Assembly (NCBI GenBank): GCA_029259835.1
Contig: JAJDEL010000786.1
Coordinates: forward strand, 1-11,391
DNA from: Planctomicrobium sp.
Lineage (GTDB): Bacteria > Planctomycetota > Planctomycetia > Planctomycetales > Planctomycetaceae
Length of the DNA stretch: 11,391 bases
Direction: 5' to 3'
Shown here: in pieces, positions 1 to 6,835 of the stretch
Layout: the number at the start of each line of letters is the position of its first letter
Numbering within the stretch: the stretch's first letter is position 1
Translations under genes and position numbers: made by a program
The notes under the pieces: generated by a model
What the model was told of the DNA's origin: nothing
What the model saw: only the letters and a program-made list of their open reading frames with translations
Database searches by the model: none

Positions 1-19
1 CGCCTGCTCAATTTGCGTC

Positions 20-70
20 GCAGTGTGTCACTTCCGCTCGGCCTACGGCCTCACTCCAGCGACACACTGC
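20..70. repeat. Nested inverted repeat (REP-like or hairpin element)
   Basis: The arms GCAGTGTGTC (20-29) and GACACACTGC (61-70) are perfect 10-bp complements. Inside them are a second short complementary pair and GGCC-TAC-GGCC at the tip, so the whole block can fold as a branched hairpin on either strand. It lies just past the stop codon of the minus-strand lipoprotein gene and could end that transcript, but no T-run follows it, so it is not a classical intrinsic terminator. A dispersed intergenic repeat is the likelier reading. Confidence 0.55.
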
Positions 71-78
71 TGATTCCC

Positions 79-417
79 TTACCTAACCCGAACTCTCATA
101 ACCCCGGACCAACTTTCGGGGGCATACCACTCCTCTTCGTCTCTGACATTATTGTTTAACAAGTCAGTTGTGCCACATTCCCATCCGGCCTTGTGATAGA
201 GTTTGTAGTGAACATGCATGTCGTGATAGGATTGACCATCCGGGAGCGTTTCAAATGCTTTTTGATTGGGCTTAGGGTAAAATTTTTGCTCTATACTGTC
301 AGGTACTTTGGGCTCTACATACGTGAGACCCAATTGATGTGCTGCAGATCTATCGCAACCAGTTTGAATGAGAATTAAGATGTACAGCACAATGATCATT
401 AAGTGTCGGGACGACAT
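79..417 (-). CDS. Small putative lipoprotein of unknown function
   Basis: This 112-residue protein starts at an ATG (415-417) preceded by a good Shine-Dalgarno sequence, GAGGTGA at 422-428. Residues 1-20 form a short basic start followed by a very hydrophobic stretch (MIIVLYILILI) ending in IQTGC. This resembles a lipoprotein signal with the lipidated cysteine at position 21, although Gln in place of the usual Leu at -3 is atypical. The mature part, about 92 residues, is hydrophilic and rich in His, Tyr and Asp/Glu (for example YHDMHVHYKLYHKAGWECG) with one further Cys in the second half. I do not recognise a family. The likely location is membrane-anchored and facing the periplasm. No partner gene is adjacent on the same strand. 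Length and signal support a real gene; the role is unknown. Confidence 0.6.
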   Translation of the reverse strand: MSSRHLMIIVLYILILIQTGCDRSAAHQLGLTYVEPKVPDSIEQKFYPKPNQKAFETLPDGQSYHDMHVHYKLYHKAGWECGTTDLLNNNVRDEEEWYAPESWSGVMRVRVR

Positions 418-421
418 TAGT

Positions 422-428
422 TCACCTC
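422..428 (-). promoter_or_regulatory. Ribosome binding site of the lipoprotein gene
   Basis: Read on the minus strand, GAGGTGA sits just ahead of the ATG at 415-417, with 7 nt between GAGG and the start. It fixes the start codon. The TGA at its end (422-424) is also the stop of the upstream coding-like stretch on the same strand. Confidence 0.6.
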
Positions 429-550
429 AACTCTAGGACTTGGTTGGTGGTATGGGCATTGAAATCGAAGGCACAAGATGCTCCACCGTTCGCTTTCCAT
501 GTTTCACCAACGTCAAAGCCACCATCCGACCTCTCGTTCAGCCAGCCTTT
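422..550 (-). pseudogene. Coding-like 3' remnant upstream of the lipoprotein gene
   Basis: On the minus strand an open stretch of 42 codons ends with TGA at 422-424 and is closed upstream by an in-frame TAG at 551-553. It has no ATG, but its translation is protein-like, for example GGFDVGETWKANGGASCAFD followed by FNAHTTNQVLELR, with a balanced residue mix. The other two minus frames continue open for a while upstream of about 540 and then stop. This pattern fits the 3' end of a decayed or frameshifted gene, or part of a dispersed repeat that merely reads through. Its stop codon lies within the Shine-Dalgarno sequence of the lipoprotein gene, as would be expected if the two once formed a coupled pair. 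I do not recognise a family. Confidence 0.3.
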
Positions 551-583
551 CTATTGGTTGAAAGTTTACCAGAAAAAACAAGC

Positions 584-690
584 TCATGGTGAGTTCATCG
601 TGTCGCTGTGCGACCCAACCGAACAAGTCGGTCGGTCCCACCCTCTTGAGTTGCCCGCGATCCGTTCATCTGCACGGTTCTCATAGGTAT
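584..690. repeat. Hairpin-rich intergenic block, probably a dispersed repeat
   Basis: This stretch has closely spaced small hairpins: GTCGC-TGT-GCGAC (602-614), ACCGA-ACAAG-TCGGT (618-632) and CCGT with ACGG (662-665 and 674-677). Short reading frames cross it in several frames on both strands, including a plus-strand frame from a TTG at 444 to 686, but none has a convincing start with a ribosome site or a recognisable domain. Peptide pieces such as CDPTEQVGRSHPLELPAIR remind me of tiny hypothetical proteins annotated in Rhodopirellula-type genomes; this is recollection, not a search result. I infer a repeated structured element rather than a gene. The rest of 429-721, apart from the remnant at 422-550, shows nothing I can support. 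Confidence 0.4.
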
Positions 691-721
691 GGCCATTCAT
701 GGAGGGAATTTCCAACAAAGG

Positions 722-750
722 TTGCCGGATATGGTAAGAAGTCCTATAAA
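722..750 (+). promoter_or_regulatory. Sigma-70-type promoter of tRNA-Leu
   Basis: A -35 box TTGCCG (722-727, four of six consensus bases) and a -10 box TATAAA (745-750, five of six) are separated by 17 bp. Transcription would start near 757, about three bases before the mature tRNA end, which is a typical arrangement for a stable RNA gene. Confidence 0.6.
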
Positions 751-758
751 CCACACAT

Positions 759-842
<84 letters not shown>

Positions 843-883
843 TTTTGTTGAGATCGACTCCGAGTGAGTGCCTCGATAACTCT

Positions 884-933
884 AAGAAGCCCCAAAATCG
901 TTTGAAAACGCGGTTTTGGGGCTTCTTTCTTTT
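884..933 (+). terminator. Intrinsic terminator of the tRNA-Leu transcript
   Basis: A perfect 14-bp stem is formed by AAGAAGCCCCAAAA (884-897) and TTTTGGGGCTTCTT (914-927) around a 16-nt loop. It is followed by the T-rich TTTCTTTT run up to 933. It lies about 40 nt after the tRNA and ends plus-strand transcription before the oppositely oriented lactonase gene. Confidence 0.9.
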
Positions 934-1043
934 CCGTGCTTAGGTTCTCGGCTCCAAAATTACTTACCACACATTGTTCACCTTACGACAACCGTATCCC
1001 TCGATGTTTTTACCATCGGGCGTTGGATTCACTACACAACACT

Positions 1044-2315
1044 TCAATTCACTTTGGCGAGATCGAGGAAGACGATGTGTGATGGGTTGCCGACTGGGGC
1101 ATAGTGATCGGTGAATTTCAAGGCACCGGTTTTGTGATTCACCTTGAAGACGGCAACGCTGTCGGCGCGTTGGTTGCAACAATAGAGGAATTGACCAGTC
1201 GGGTCGAAACTGAAACTGCGTGGGTAATTCCCGCGCGTCCACTCTTCGCCAAGGTGAGCCAGTTCACCGTTTGCTCCAACGGAAAAGATCCCGATGCTGT
1301 CGTGCAATCGATTGCCTGCGTAGACAAATTTCCCATCGGCTGAAACGAGAATTTCAGAACAAAAATTGCTGCCAGCAAATCCAGACGGCAATGTCGAGAT
1401 CGTTTGCCGCGCCGCCAACATTCCAGCGTTGGCATCGTAGTCGAACAAAACGATGGTCGAGCCTTCCTCTTGAATGCTGTAGAACCAGTGACCATTCGGA
1501 TGAAAGTGGAAATGTCGCGGCCCGTCTCCTGGTGGCAGCGAGATTGAAGGTGGTTCATTTGGAGTGAGTACGCCTTTCTTGTGATCAAATTTCCAGACAA
1601 AAATTTTGTCCAGTCCCAAATCAATATGCAGCACAAAGCGACCGGCAGGATCGGATTGGATCATGTGTGCGTGAGTTCGGTCATGCCCGCTAATCGCAAA
1701 GCTGCCTGGAGGTGCGTGAGTCGCCTTGGTCGGACCTATTTCACCGGCATCGTTCTTGATGTCCGTCGCCTTGCCTAGTCGACCATCAGACAGGATCGGG
1801 AGTACTGAGACAGAACCGCCAAAATAGTTGGCGACTAGCAAAAAACGACCTAACGGATGAATACTCACATAAGTCGGACCAGCACCACCGGAGCGAACAG
1901 TGTTGAGTTCCGTCAATTTTCCGTTTTCTCGATTGATGGAGAAAGCGGTGATTGTGCCTTGCTTGTCGATTCCCTGACGATCAGTTTCATTCGCGGAATA
2001 GAGTCGAGTTCCGGTCTCGTTCAAAGCAAGACAGCTTGGGCTTGTCCCCATCTCGTGAACTCCAGCAGGTGACATCGCGCCGGTGTCGCGATTCACCTCA
2101 AAGAGATGGATGCCACGACCGTTGCCAGGTGGTAAATCGACCTGTGTTGCAAGCATGTCTTTCAGCGGCGAGCTAAACGTCCCGACGTAGGCGATGAGCG
2201 GTTTCGAGGTTGGTTTTGATTGCGCCTGAAGCACTCCGCCGAAAAGCGGGATTGTTCCTGCCAGTGCGACAGAATATATCAGAAAAGAACGCCGGGATCG
2301 ATCAATAATTGTCAT
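1044..2315 (-). CDS. Tat-exported lactonase-family beta-propeller protein
   Basis: This 423-residue protein resembles the lactonase / YbhE-type 6-phosphogluconolactonase family (seven-bladed propeller; E. coli Pgl has about 331 residues). After the signal come YVGTFSS and an insertion, then the repeated blade phrases of the family, such as GIHLFEVNRDTGAMSPAG, SPSCLALNETGTRLYSANE, GPTYVSIHPLGRFLLVANY, GPRHFHFHPNGHWFYSIQE and RSFSFDPTGQFLYCCNQ, and a C-terminal GNPSHIVFLD. The start ATG at 2313-2315 gives a twin-arginine signal (SRRSFL at 7-12, then a hydrophobic stretch to about residue 31), so it should leave the cytoplasm folded. Export argues against 6-phosphogluconolactone as substrate and for a non-phosphorylated lactone. 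No clear Shine-Dalgarno precedes the start. It is divergent from the PQQ-like gene. Family assignment is firm; the substrate is inferred. Confidence 0.88.
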   Translation of the reverse strand: MTIIDRSRRSFLIYSVALAGTIPLFGGVLQAQSKPTSKPLIAYVGTFSSPLKDMLATQVDLPPGNGRGIHLFEVNRDTGAMSPAGVHEMGTSPSCLALNETGTRLYSANETDRQGIDKQGTITAFSINRENGKLTELNTVRSGGAGPTYVSIHPLGRFLLVANYFGGSVSVLPILSDGRLGKATDIKNDAGEIGPTKATHAPPGSFAISGHDRTHAHMIQSDPAGRFVLHIDLGLDKIFVWKFDHKKGVLTPNEPPSISLPPGDGPRHFHFHPNGHWFYSIQEEGSTIVLFDYDANAGMLAARQTISTLPSGFAGSNFCSEILVSADGKFVYAGNRLHDSIGIFSVGANGELAHLGEEWTRGNYPRSFSFDPTGQFLYCCNQRADSVAVFKVNHKTGALKFTDHYAPVGNPSHIVFLDLAKVN

Positions 2316-2532
2316 GGATGGTTACAGTCTATATGGTGAACAAGATGGTTGATGGCAGCGGAATGATTCTTTGTAAAATAGAAACGAAAAGAGATCTCCC
2401 GACCGCAAGATAATACCACTCTCAGAGAACAATGTCGCCTTCTAAGTCGTCGCGTTACACTGTGAGAGATACAACACTGTGACCAATGGGTGGTTAGCAA
2501 TGTGGGCGCGAGAAATTATGCGAGATTCAAAA
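2316..2532. promoter_or_regulatory. Divergent intergenic region between lactonase and PQQ-like genes
   Basis: Both neighbouring genes are transcribed outward from this gap, so promoters for both should lie here. A GATAAT at 2409-2414 on the plus strand could be a -10 element, but no good -35 box stands at the right distance. On the minus strand a TATAGA-like box near the lactonase start also lacks a clear -35. I see no strong inverted repeat that would serve as a shared operator. The plus-strand frame is open from a GTG at 2479. Confidence 0.35.
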
Positions 2533-5500
2533 ATGAAAATTTTCTCAGTAGTACTGGCGATTGCTTCTATTGCGGCTTCAACTGCCCTTGCGTCCGACTG
2601 GACGACATGGCGAGCAGATTCGGCTCGCAGTGGATACACCGCCGATTCGCTGCCAGAAAAATTGGACCGCCGCTGGTCCTGGCAACCGTTGCATGCACCC
2701 AAGCCTGCGTGGCCGCGCGACGACCGCATGAGTTTTGATCGGGCGCATCATGTCGTGATCGCTGGAGGTCTGGTTTGCTTCGGGAGTTCCGCGGATGGAA
2801 CCGTGACTGCGTTGGATGCGAAATCCGGAGCGGCCAAATGGTTATTCTACACCGGCGGACCGGTCAGATTTGCCCCGACCGTTTGGAAAGACAAGTTGTT
2901 CGTCGTCAGCGATGACGGATATCTTTACTGCCTCAAGCTGAGCGATGGCACGTTGGTCAATCGTTGGTTTGGTGGGAAGGGAGAGGATTTAGTCCTCGGC
3001 AACGAACGCATGATCTCCAAGTGGCCCGCGCGCGGCGGACCTGTCATTCATGATGGACTGCTTTATTGGGCTGCTGGGATTTGGCAATCGGAAACGGTGT
3101 TCATTCGCGCATTGAATCCCGACACAGGCAAGGTCGTCTGGACGAATGATCGTTCCGGCGGTATCGAGATGCCACAACCTCATGGTGGCGCGAACGCGAA
3201 AAGTGGCGTCACGGCGCAAGGATATTTGCTCGCCAATGACGAGCGTTTGTTTGTCCCGACCGGAAGAGCAGTCCCGGCCGCGTTTCAAAGAGAAACCGGA
3301 AAATTTGACTACTACCGACTCCAGGAAAACACGCAGCGCGGTGGAACAACAGCCGTGTTGGCTGGCGATTTCATTTACAACGGTGGCTACGCCTATCACA
3401 CCAGCGACGGCTCCTTACTGAAAGATCGAATCGGTGGCGCAGTTGCGGCGTATCCAGGTGGTGTGGTTCATGGCGATGGCAATCAATTGCGATCCCTGAA
3501 GGTTGTTCTGAAGGATGCGGTCGATCGCAAAGGCAATCCGATCAAAGCCCCTGCCCATGAACCTCTTTGGTTGGCAAAAGGCACTCCAGCAGGAACGTCG
3601 TTAATGATTGCTGGTGAGACAATTGTCTCGAGCAGTGGTAAGCGTATTGCGACTGCTAGCTTGAAAGATGGGAAACTGATTTTCTCCGACGAAGTCGATG
3701 GCGTCGCGTATGGTCTTGCAGTCTCGGATGGACGACTGTTTGTCAGCACCGACAGCGGAGCCATACACTGCTATGGAGCGAAGTCAGAAGCAAACGGTCA
3801 GGCAATCGAGCGACACGCGAATGTGATCGAATACCCATACACTCAAAATAAGAAAATCGCACAGGCAGCTACTGAGATTCTCAAGAAATCTGGAGTTCGA
3901 GAAGGTTACTGCGTCGACTTAGGCTGCGGCGATGGTCAGCTTACTTATGAACTTCTGAAGCAGTCAGATTTGTATGTCGTGGCGATTGATTCAGACCCTG
4001 CCAAGGTCGAATCCGCCAGACGGAGACTAGGAGCCGCCGGACTGCTCGGGACGCGTGTCACCGTTCACGTTGGTAATTCTGCAAAGACTCAATTCCCGAA
4101 ATACTTTGCGAATCTTGTTGTTTCAAGAAAATCGCTGAGTGAAGGTTCACAAGTCGTAGATGCATCCGAAGCGGCAAGATTGCAGCGCCCATATGGAGGC
4201 GTCGTTTGCCTCGGTCAATCCGGAAAGATGTCCGTCGATGTTCGTGGGGCGTTGTCCGGAGCCGGTGACTGGACGCATTTGTATTCGAATCCGGCGAATA
4301 CGCTTTGTTCGACCGATACGATCAAAGGGCCGCTCACGGCTGTTTGGTTCCGCGATATTGATCTGGATCTCCCACAACGTCATGGACGCGGTCCATCGCC
4401 ACTCTTTTATGAAGGCAGGTTGTTTGCCGAAGGTCTCGACGAATTGATTGCGGTCGATGCCTACAATGGTCGACCGCTTTGGCGCTTCAAACAGGAAGGA
4501 ATTCTCGACGCGTACAACGCCGACCACTTAGCTGGAACGGCTGTCACCGGCAGCAACATTTGCATTGCTGGTGAGTCTGTTTTCCTTCGTAATGGGTCTC
4601 GCTGTTTTCAAATCGAGACAGCGACAGGAGAAGTGAAGTCAACTTTCGAAACCCCCAAGCATCCCGATGGAACGCCTGCCGTGTGGGGTTATATTGCCTG
4701 CGAGAATGGTGTGTTGTTCGGTTCGACATCCAACGAATCGCACGTCGTTCGTCATGCGTACATCCGTGCCGATGATCATATGCAGCGTCAATTTTCGGAA
4801 TCAACATCGTTCTTCGCATTCGAAATCGCGACAGAAAAACTCTTGTGGCGTTACGACGCGAAAGAATCGATCCGGCACAATGCGATCGCAATTGGTGATG
4901 GTCACGTCTATCTGATCGATCGCGCACTCGCCGTCGACGACTTACTTTCGCGAGCACCTGCCAGGCGAGGTGAGAAACCGAAAGTGCCAGCGGTCGGTCA
5001 TCCGACAGGTGAACTCGTTTCGCTTGATGTCAAAACTGGCGAACGCAAATGGATTTCGGATAAAGATGTTTTCGGAACCACACTGGCGTTCAGCGAGCGG
5101 CACAACATCATCTTGATGTTCTATCAACCAACTTCATTCAAGCTTCCATCGGAAGTCGGTGGTCGCATCGCTGCGATCCATGGCAATGACGGATATCGTC
5201 TTTGGGAAAAGAAAGTCAAATACCGCACGCGACCACTCATTAACGGCGACACGATCATCGCTCACCCTGCGGCACTCGATCTTGTCTCCGGGGAAACGAA
5301 GCCGGTTTCATTCCCGAAATCTTATGGTTGCGGACAGTTGTCCGGTTCGCAAAACCTGTTGATGTTTCGCTCCGGCACACTCGGCTACTTCGACCTGACG
5401 CGTAAGGCAGGCACCGAGAACTACGGCGGAATCCGCCCCGGCTGCTGGATCAACGCTCTTCCAGTCGGTGGACTTGTGCTGGTCCCGGACGCTTCTTCCG

Positions 5501-5556
5501 GTTGTCGCTGCAGCTACCAAAATCGATCCTGGGTGGCACTGGAAGGGAGTGAGTAA
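2533..5556 (+). CDS. Exported PQQ-like double beta-propeller with embedded methyltransferase-like domain
   Basis: From the ATG at 2533 the product has 1007 residues. The frame is open from a GTG at 2479, with further ATGs at 2500 and 2518. I chose 2533 because it directly yields a signal peptide (MKIFSVVLAIASIAASTALA, then SDW) and has GAGA 7 nt upstream; 2518 is possible. Residues 20-430 form a PQQ-type propeller with blades such as SGAAKWLF (about 98) and TGKVVW (about 198). Residues 430-560 carry a class I SAM-methyltransferase signature: VDLGCGDG (461-468), VVAIDSDP with acidic D486, and later YGGVVCLG. Residues 579-1000 form a second propeller that starts with DWTHLY, echoing DWTTWR at the mature N-terminus, with blades NGRPLWRF, TEKLLWRY, TGERKW and DGYRLW. 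It ends in a CRC-containing tail near 991. Function is unproven: a quinoprotein-like oxidoreductase or binding scaffold. No catalytic PQQ-ligand pattern was verified. Confidence 0.85.
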   Translation: MKIFSVVLAIASIAASTALASDWTTWRADSARSGYTADSLPEKLDRRWSWQPLHAPKPAWPRDDRMSFDRAHHVVIAGGLVCFGSSADGTVTALDAKSGAAKWLFYTGGPVRFAPTVWKDKLFVVSDDGYLYCLKLSDGTLVNRWFGGKGEDLVLGNERMISKWPARGGPVIHDGLLYWAAGIWQSETVFIRALNPDTGKVVWTNDRSGGIEMPQPHGGANAKSGVTAQGYLLANDERLFVPTGRAVPAAFQRETGKFDYYRLQENTQRGGTTAVLAGDFIYNGGYAYHTSDGSLLKDRIGGAVAAYPGGVVHGDGNQLRSLKVVLKDAVDRKGNPIKAPAHEPLWLAKGTPAGTSLMIAGETIVSSSGKRIATASLKDGKLIFSDEVDGVAYGLAVSDGRLFVSTDSGAIHCYGAKSEANGQAIERHANVIEYPYTQNKKIAQAATEILKKSGVREGYCVDLGCGDGQLTYELLKQSDLYVVAIDSDPAKVESARRRLGAAGLLGTRVTVHVGNSAKTQFPKYFANLVVSRKSLSEGSQVVDASEAARLQRPYGGVVCLGQSGKMSVDVRGALSGAGDWTHLYSNPANTLCSTDTIKGPLTAVWFRDIDLDLPQRHGRGPSPLFYEGRLFAEGLDELIAVDAYNGRPLWRFKQEGILDAYNADHLAGTAVTGSNICIAGESVFLRNGSRCFQIETATGEVKSTFETPKHPDGTPAVWGYIACENGVLFGSTSNESHVVRHAYIRADDHMQRQFSESTSFFAFEIATEKLLWRYDAKESIRHNAIAIGDGHVYLIDRALAVDDLLSRAPARRGEKPKVPAVGHPTGELVSLDVKTGERKWISDKDVFGTTLAFSERHNIILMFYQPTSFKLPSEVGGRIAAIHGNDGYRLWEKKVKYRTRPLINGDTIIAHPAALDLVSGETKPVSFPKSYGCGQLSGSQNLLMFRSGTLGYFDLTRKAGTENYGGIRPGCWINALPVGGLVLVPDASSGCRCSYQNRSWVALEGSE

Positions 5557-5566
5557 ACCTACTGTC

Positions 5567-5582
5567 TTCAGCGAGAGCTGAA
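5567..5582. terminator. Small hairpin between convergent genes
   Basis: TTCAGC (5567-5572) and GCTGAA (5577-5582) form a 6-bp stem closed by a GAGA tetraloop of the stable GNRA type. It sits 10 bp after the stop of the PQQ-like gene and about 28 bp beyond the end of the convergent sialidase-like gene. No T-run follows on either strand, so it may be a weak bidirectional terminator or a transcript 3'-end stabiliser. Confidence 0.35.
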
Positions 5583-5610
5583 ATGACCGCAATTTAGAAT
5601 CGCTAGTTCC

Positions 5611-6777
5611 TTAATTCCCAGCAAGTTTCCAGTGTGTCTGGCGCAGGACAGCGAGTGGTTGTTTTTTGATTGACTCGTACCAGACTGTCAGCAGCGAGCC
5701 ATCGTCGAGTTGTACGGTTGATGGGTACCCCAGGTCGCCGGAGGTTGCATCGTCGCTGATTGTGATTGCTTCGGACCAGGTTTTTCCATTGTTAGAACTC
5801 ACTCTGGCAAGGTTTCCGAGTGGTTTCCGGCGGTGACCGTAAGACATGAGCAGCCGACCATCTTTTAACTTCAAGAGATGCGATGGCAATCCCCAGACTC
5901 CGATGCCGTGCGGCTTGCTCCAGGTGGTGCCACCATCGGATGACTCAGACTGAAGAGTTTCGCCGCTGTTCGCTTTGTTGTGATTGCGAACGTGCGCGAT
6001 CAGGTGACCGTTCTCGGCTTCGACAAGGTGCAGTTCATGGTAGTTATCTGATTCATCGCCATCGCGAGCTGGGATTTCGGCGAGCCAATTCCAACTGACT
6101 CCATCGTCTTTTGAAACTGCAACGCCGACTCTGGGGTTGTCTAACCAAAGTTGTTTGCCGGCGTAGAGGATTCGTCCATCTTTGAGTTGTGTTGGTCCAT
6201 GCGGACTGTTGACGAGGCAGTCGTACTTCGCCGACCAGTTCAGACCGTTGTCAGTCGAACGCAACATCCAGGTTCCGAGTTGTTTCTTTCGTTCGTCTTC
6301 TGTGGGGAGGCGATGACCTTCGGCGAGCCATCTCTCCATTTTTTCATCCGACCAGGAGGAATTTTTCTTCGCCTTTGCAATGTAAGATTCGTACGCCAGG
6401 GACGAAAACGTTGTCACGAGAATCGAACCTTTCGAGGTCTCCAGGACGCCTGCATCGCGGTCGTCAATGGCAGAGTCGAGTAGTGTTCGAGGCCAGGTCC
6501 ATGTTGTTCCATTGTCTGAGGAGGTCATCCATTCCACAGTTCCGAACGGACAAACGTGGCCTTCTCGGCGCCCAGACCAAACGAGCATCAGGCGTCCAGA
6601 CTTTTGTCGAGCCAGTGTCGACCAGCCGTGATAAAACTCCGGCTGTCGGCTAATGATCTTCGTTGAGATAATTTCCGCAGAAATCCCGGCGGCAAAGACT
6701 GTTCGAGGAAGAAGAGACGCTCCCGCAGCAACAGTGGCGGTAGACAGAAATGATCGGCGATTGATTGAATGATTCAT
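5611..6777 (-). CDS. Tat-exported sialidase-like (BNR / Asp-box) protein
   Basis: The ATG at 6775-6777 gives 388 residues starting MNHSINRRSFL, a twin-arginine signal (R7-R8) with a hydrophobic stretch to about residue 30. The frame extends back to a TTG at 6843 that would overlap the preceding gene; I rejected it because the Tat motif would then lie deep inside the protein. Five Asp-boxes (S-x-D-x-G-x-T-W or close variants) at about 86-93, 174-181, 222-229, 279-286 and 327-334 are the signature of a six-bladed sialidase propeller. Arginines at 70-71, 264 and 316-317, each in a conserved-looking blade context, could form the carboxylate-binding triad of exo-sialidases; this is inference. It is the last gene of the operon, 58 nt after the DUF1501 gene. 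It may hydrolyse terminal acidic sugars of external glycans, or be a non-catalytic sialidase-fold protein; the true substrate is unknown. Confidence 0.87.
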   Translation of the reverse strand: MNHSINRRSFLSTATVAAGASLLPRTVFAAGISAEIISTKIISRQPEFYHGWSTLARQKSGRLMLVWSGRREGHVCPFGTVEWMTSSDNGTTWTWPRTLLDSAIDDRDAGVLETSKGSILVTTFSSLAYESYIAKAKKNSSWSDEKMERWLAEGHRLPTEDERKKQLGTWMLRSTDNGLNWSAKYDCLVNSPHGPTQLKDGRILYAGKQLWLDNPRVGVAVSKDDGVSWNWLAEIPARDGDESDNYHELHLVEAENGHLIAHVRNHNKANSGETLQSESSDGGTTWSKPHGIGVWGLPSHLLKLKDGRLLMSYGHRRKPLGNLARVSSNNGKTWSEAITISDDATSGDLGYPSTVQLDDGSLLTVWYESIKKQPLAVLRQTHWKLAGN

Positions 6778-6835
6778 GTACGAATCTTGGTGTGTTGATT
6801 CGTAGCAATCAAGTCTGTGCAAAAACTTCTCAACT

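Noticed and set aside
444..686. Plus-strand open frame of 80 codons from a TTG
   Set aside because: No ribosome site, no recognisable domain, and it overlaps the hairpin block and the minus-strand remnant. More likely a chance reading of a repeat.
998..1020. Small hairpin CGATG-TTTTTAC-CATCG after the lactonase gene
   Set aside because: The stem is only about 5 bp plus a bulge, and no T-run follows on the minus strand, so I could not support it as a terminator.
964..1242. Minus-strand frame ending in PDGKNIEGYGCRKVNNVW just past the lactonase stop
   Set aside because: It overlaps the lactonase gene in another frame, and the lactonase C-terminus is already complete and family-like. No separate start or ribosome site was seen.
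1139..1636. 165-codon minus-strand frame inside the lactonase gene
   Set aside because: Same strand but a different frame within a well-supported gene; Ser/Arg-rich shadow translation.
2479..2532. N-terminal extension of the PQQ-like protein from the GTG at 2479
   Set aside because: It would bury the signal peptide behind 18 extra residues, and no ribosome site precedes the GTG.
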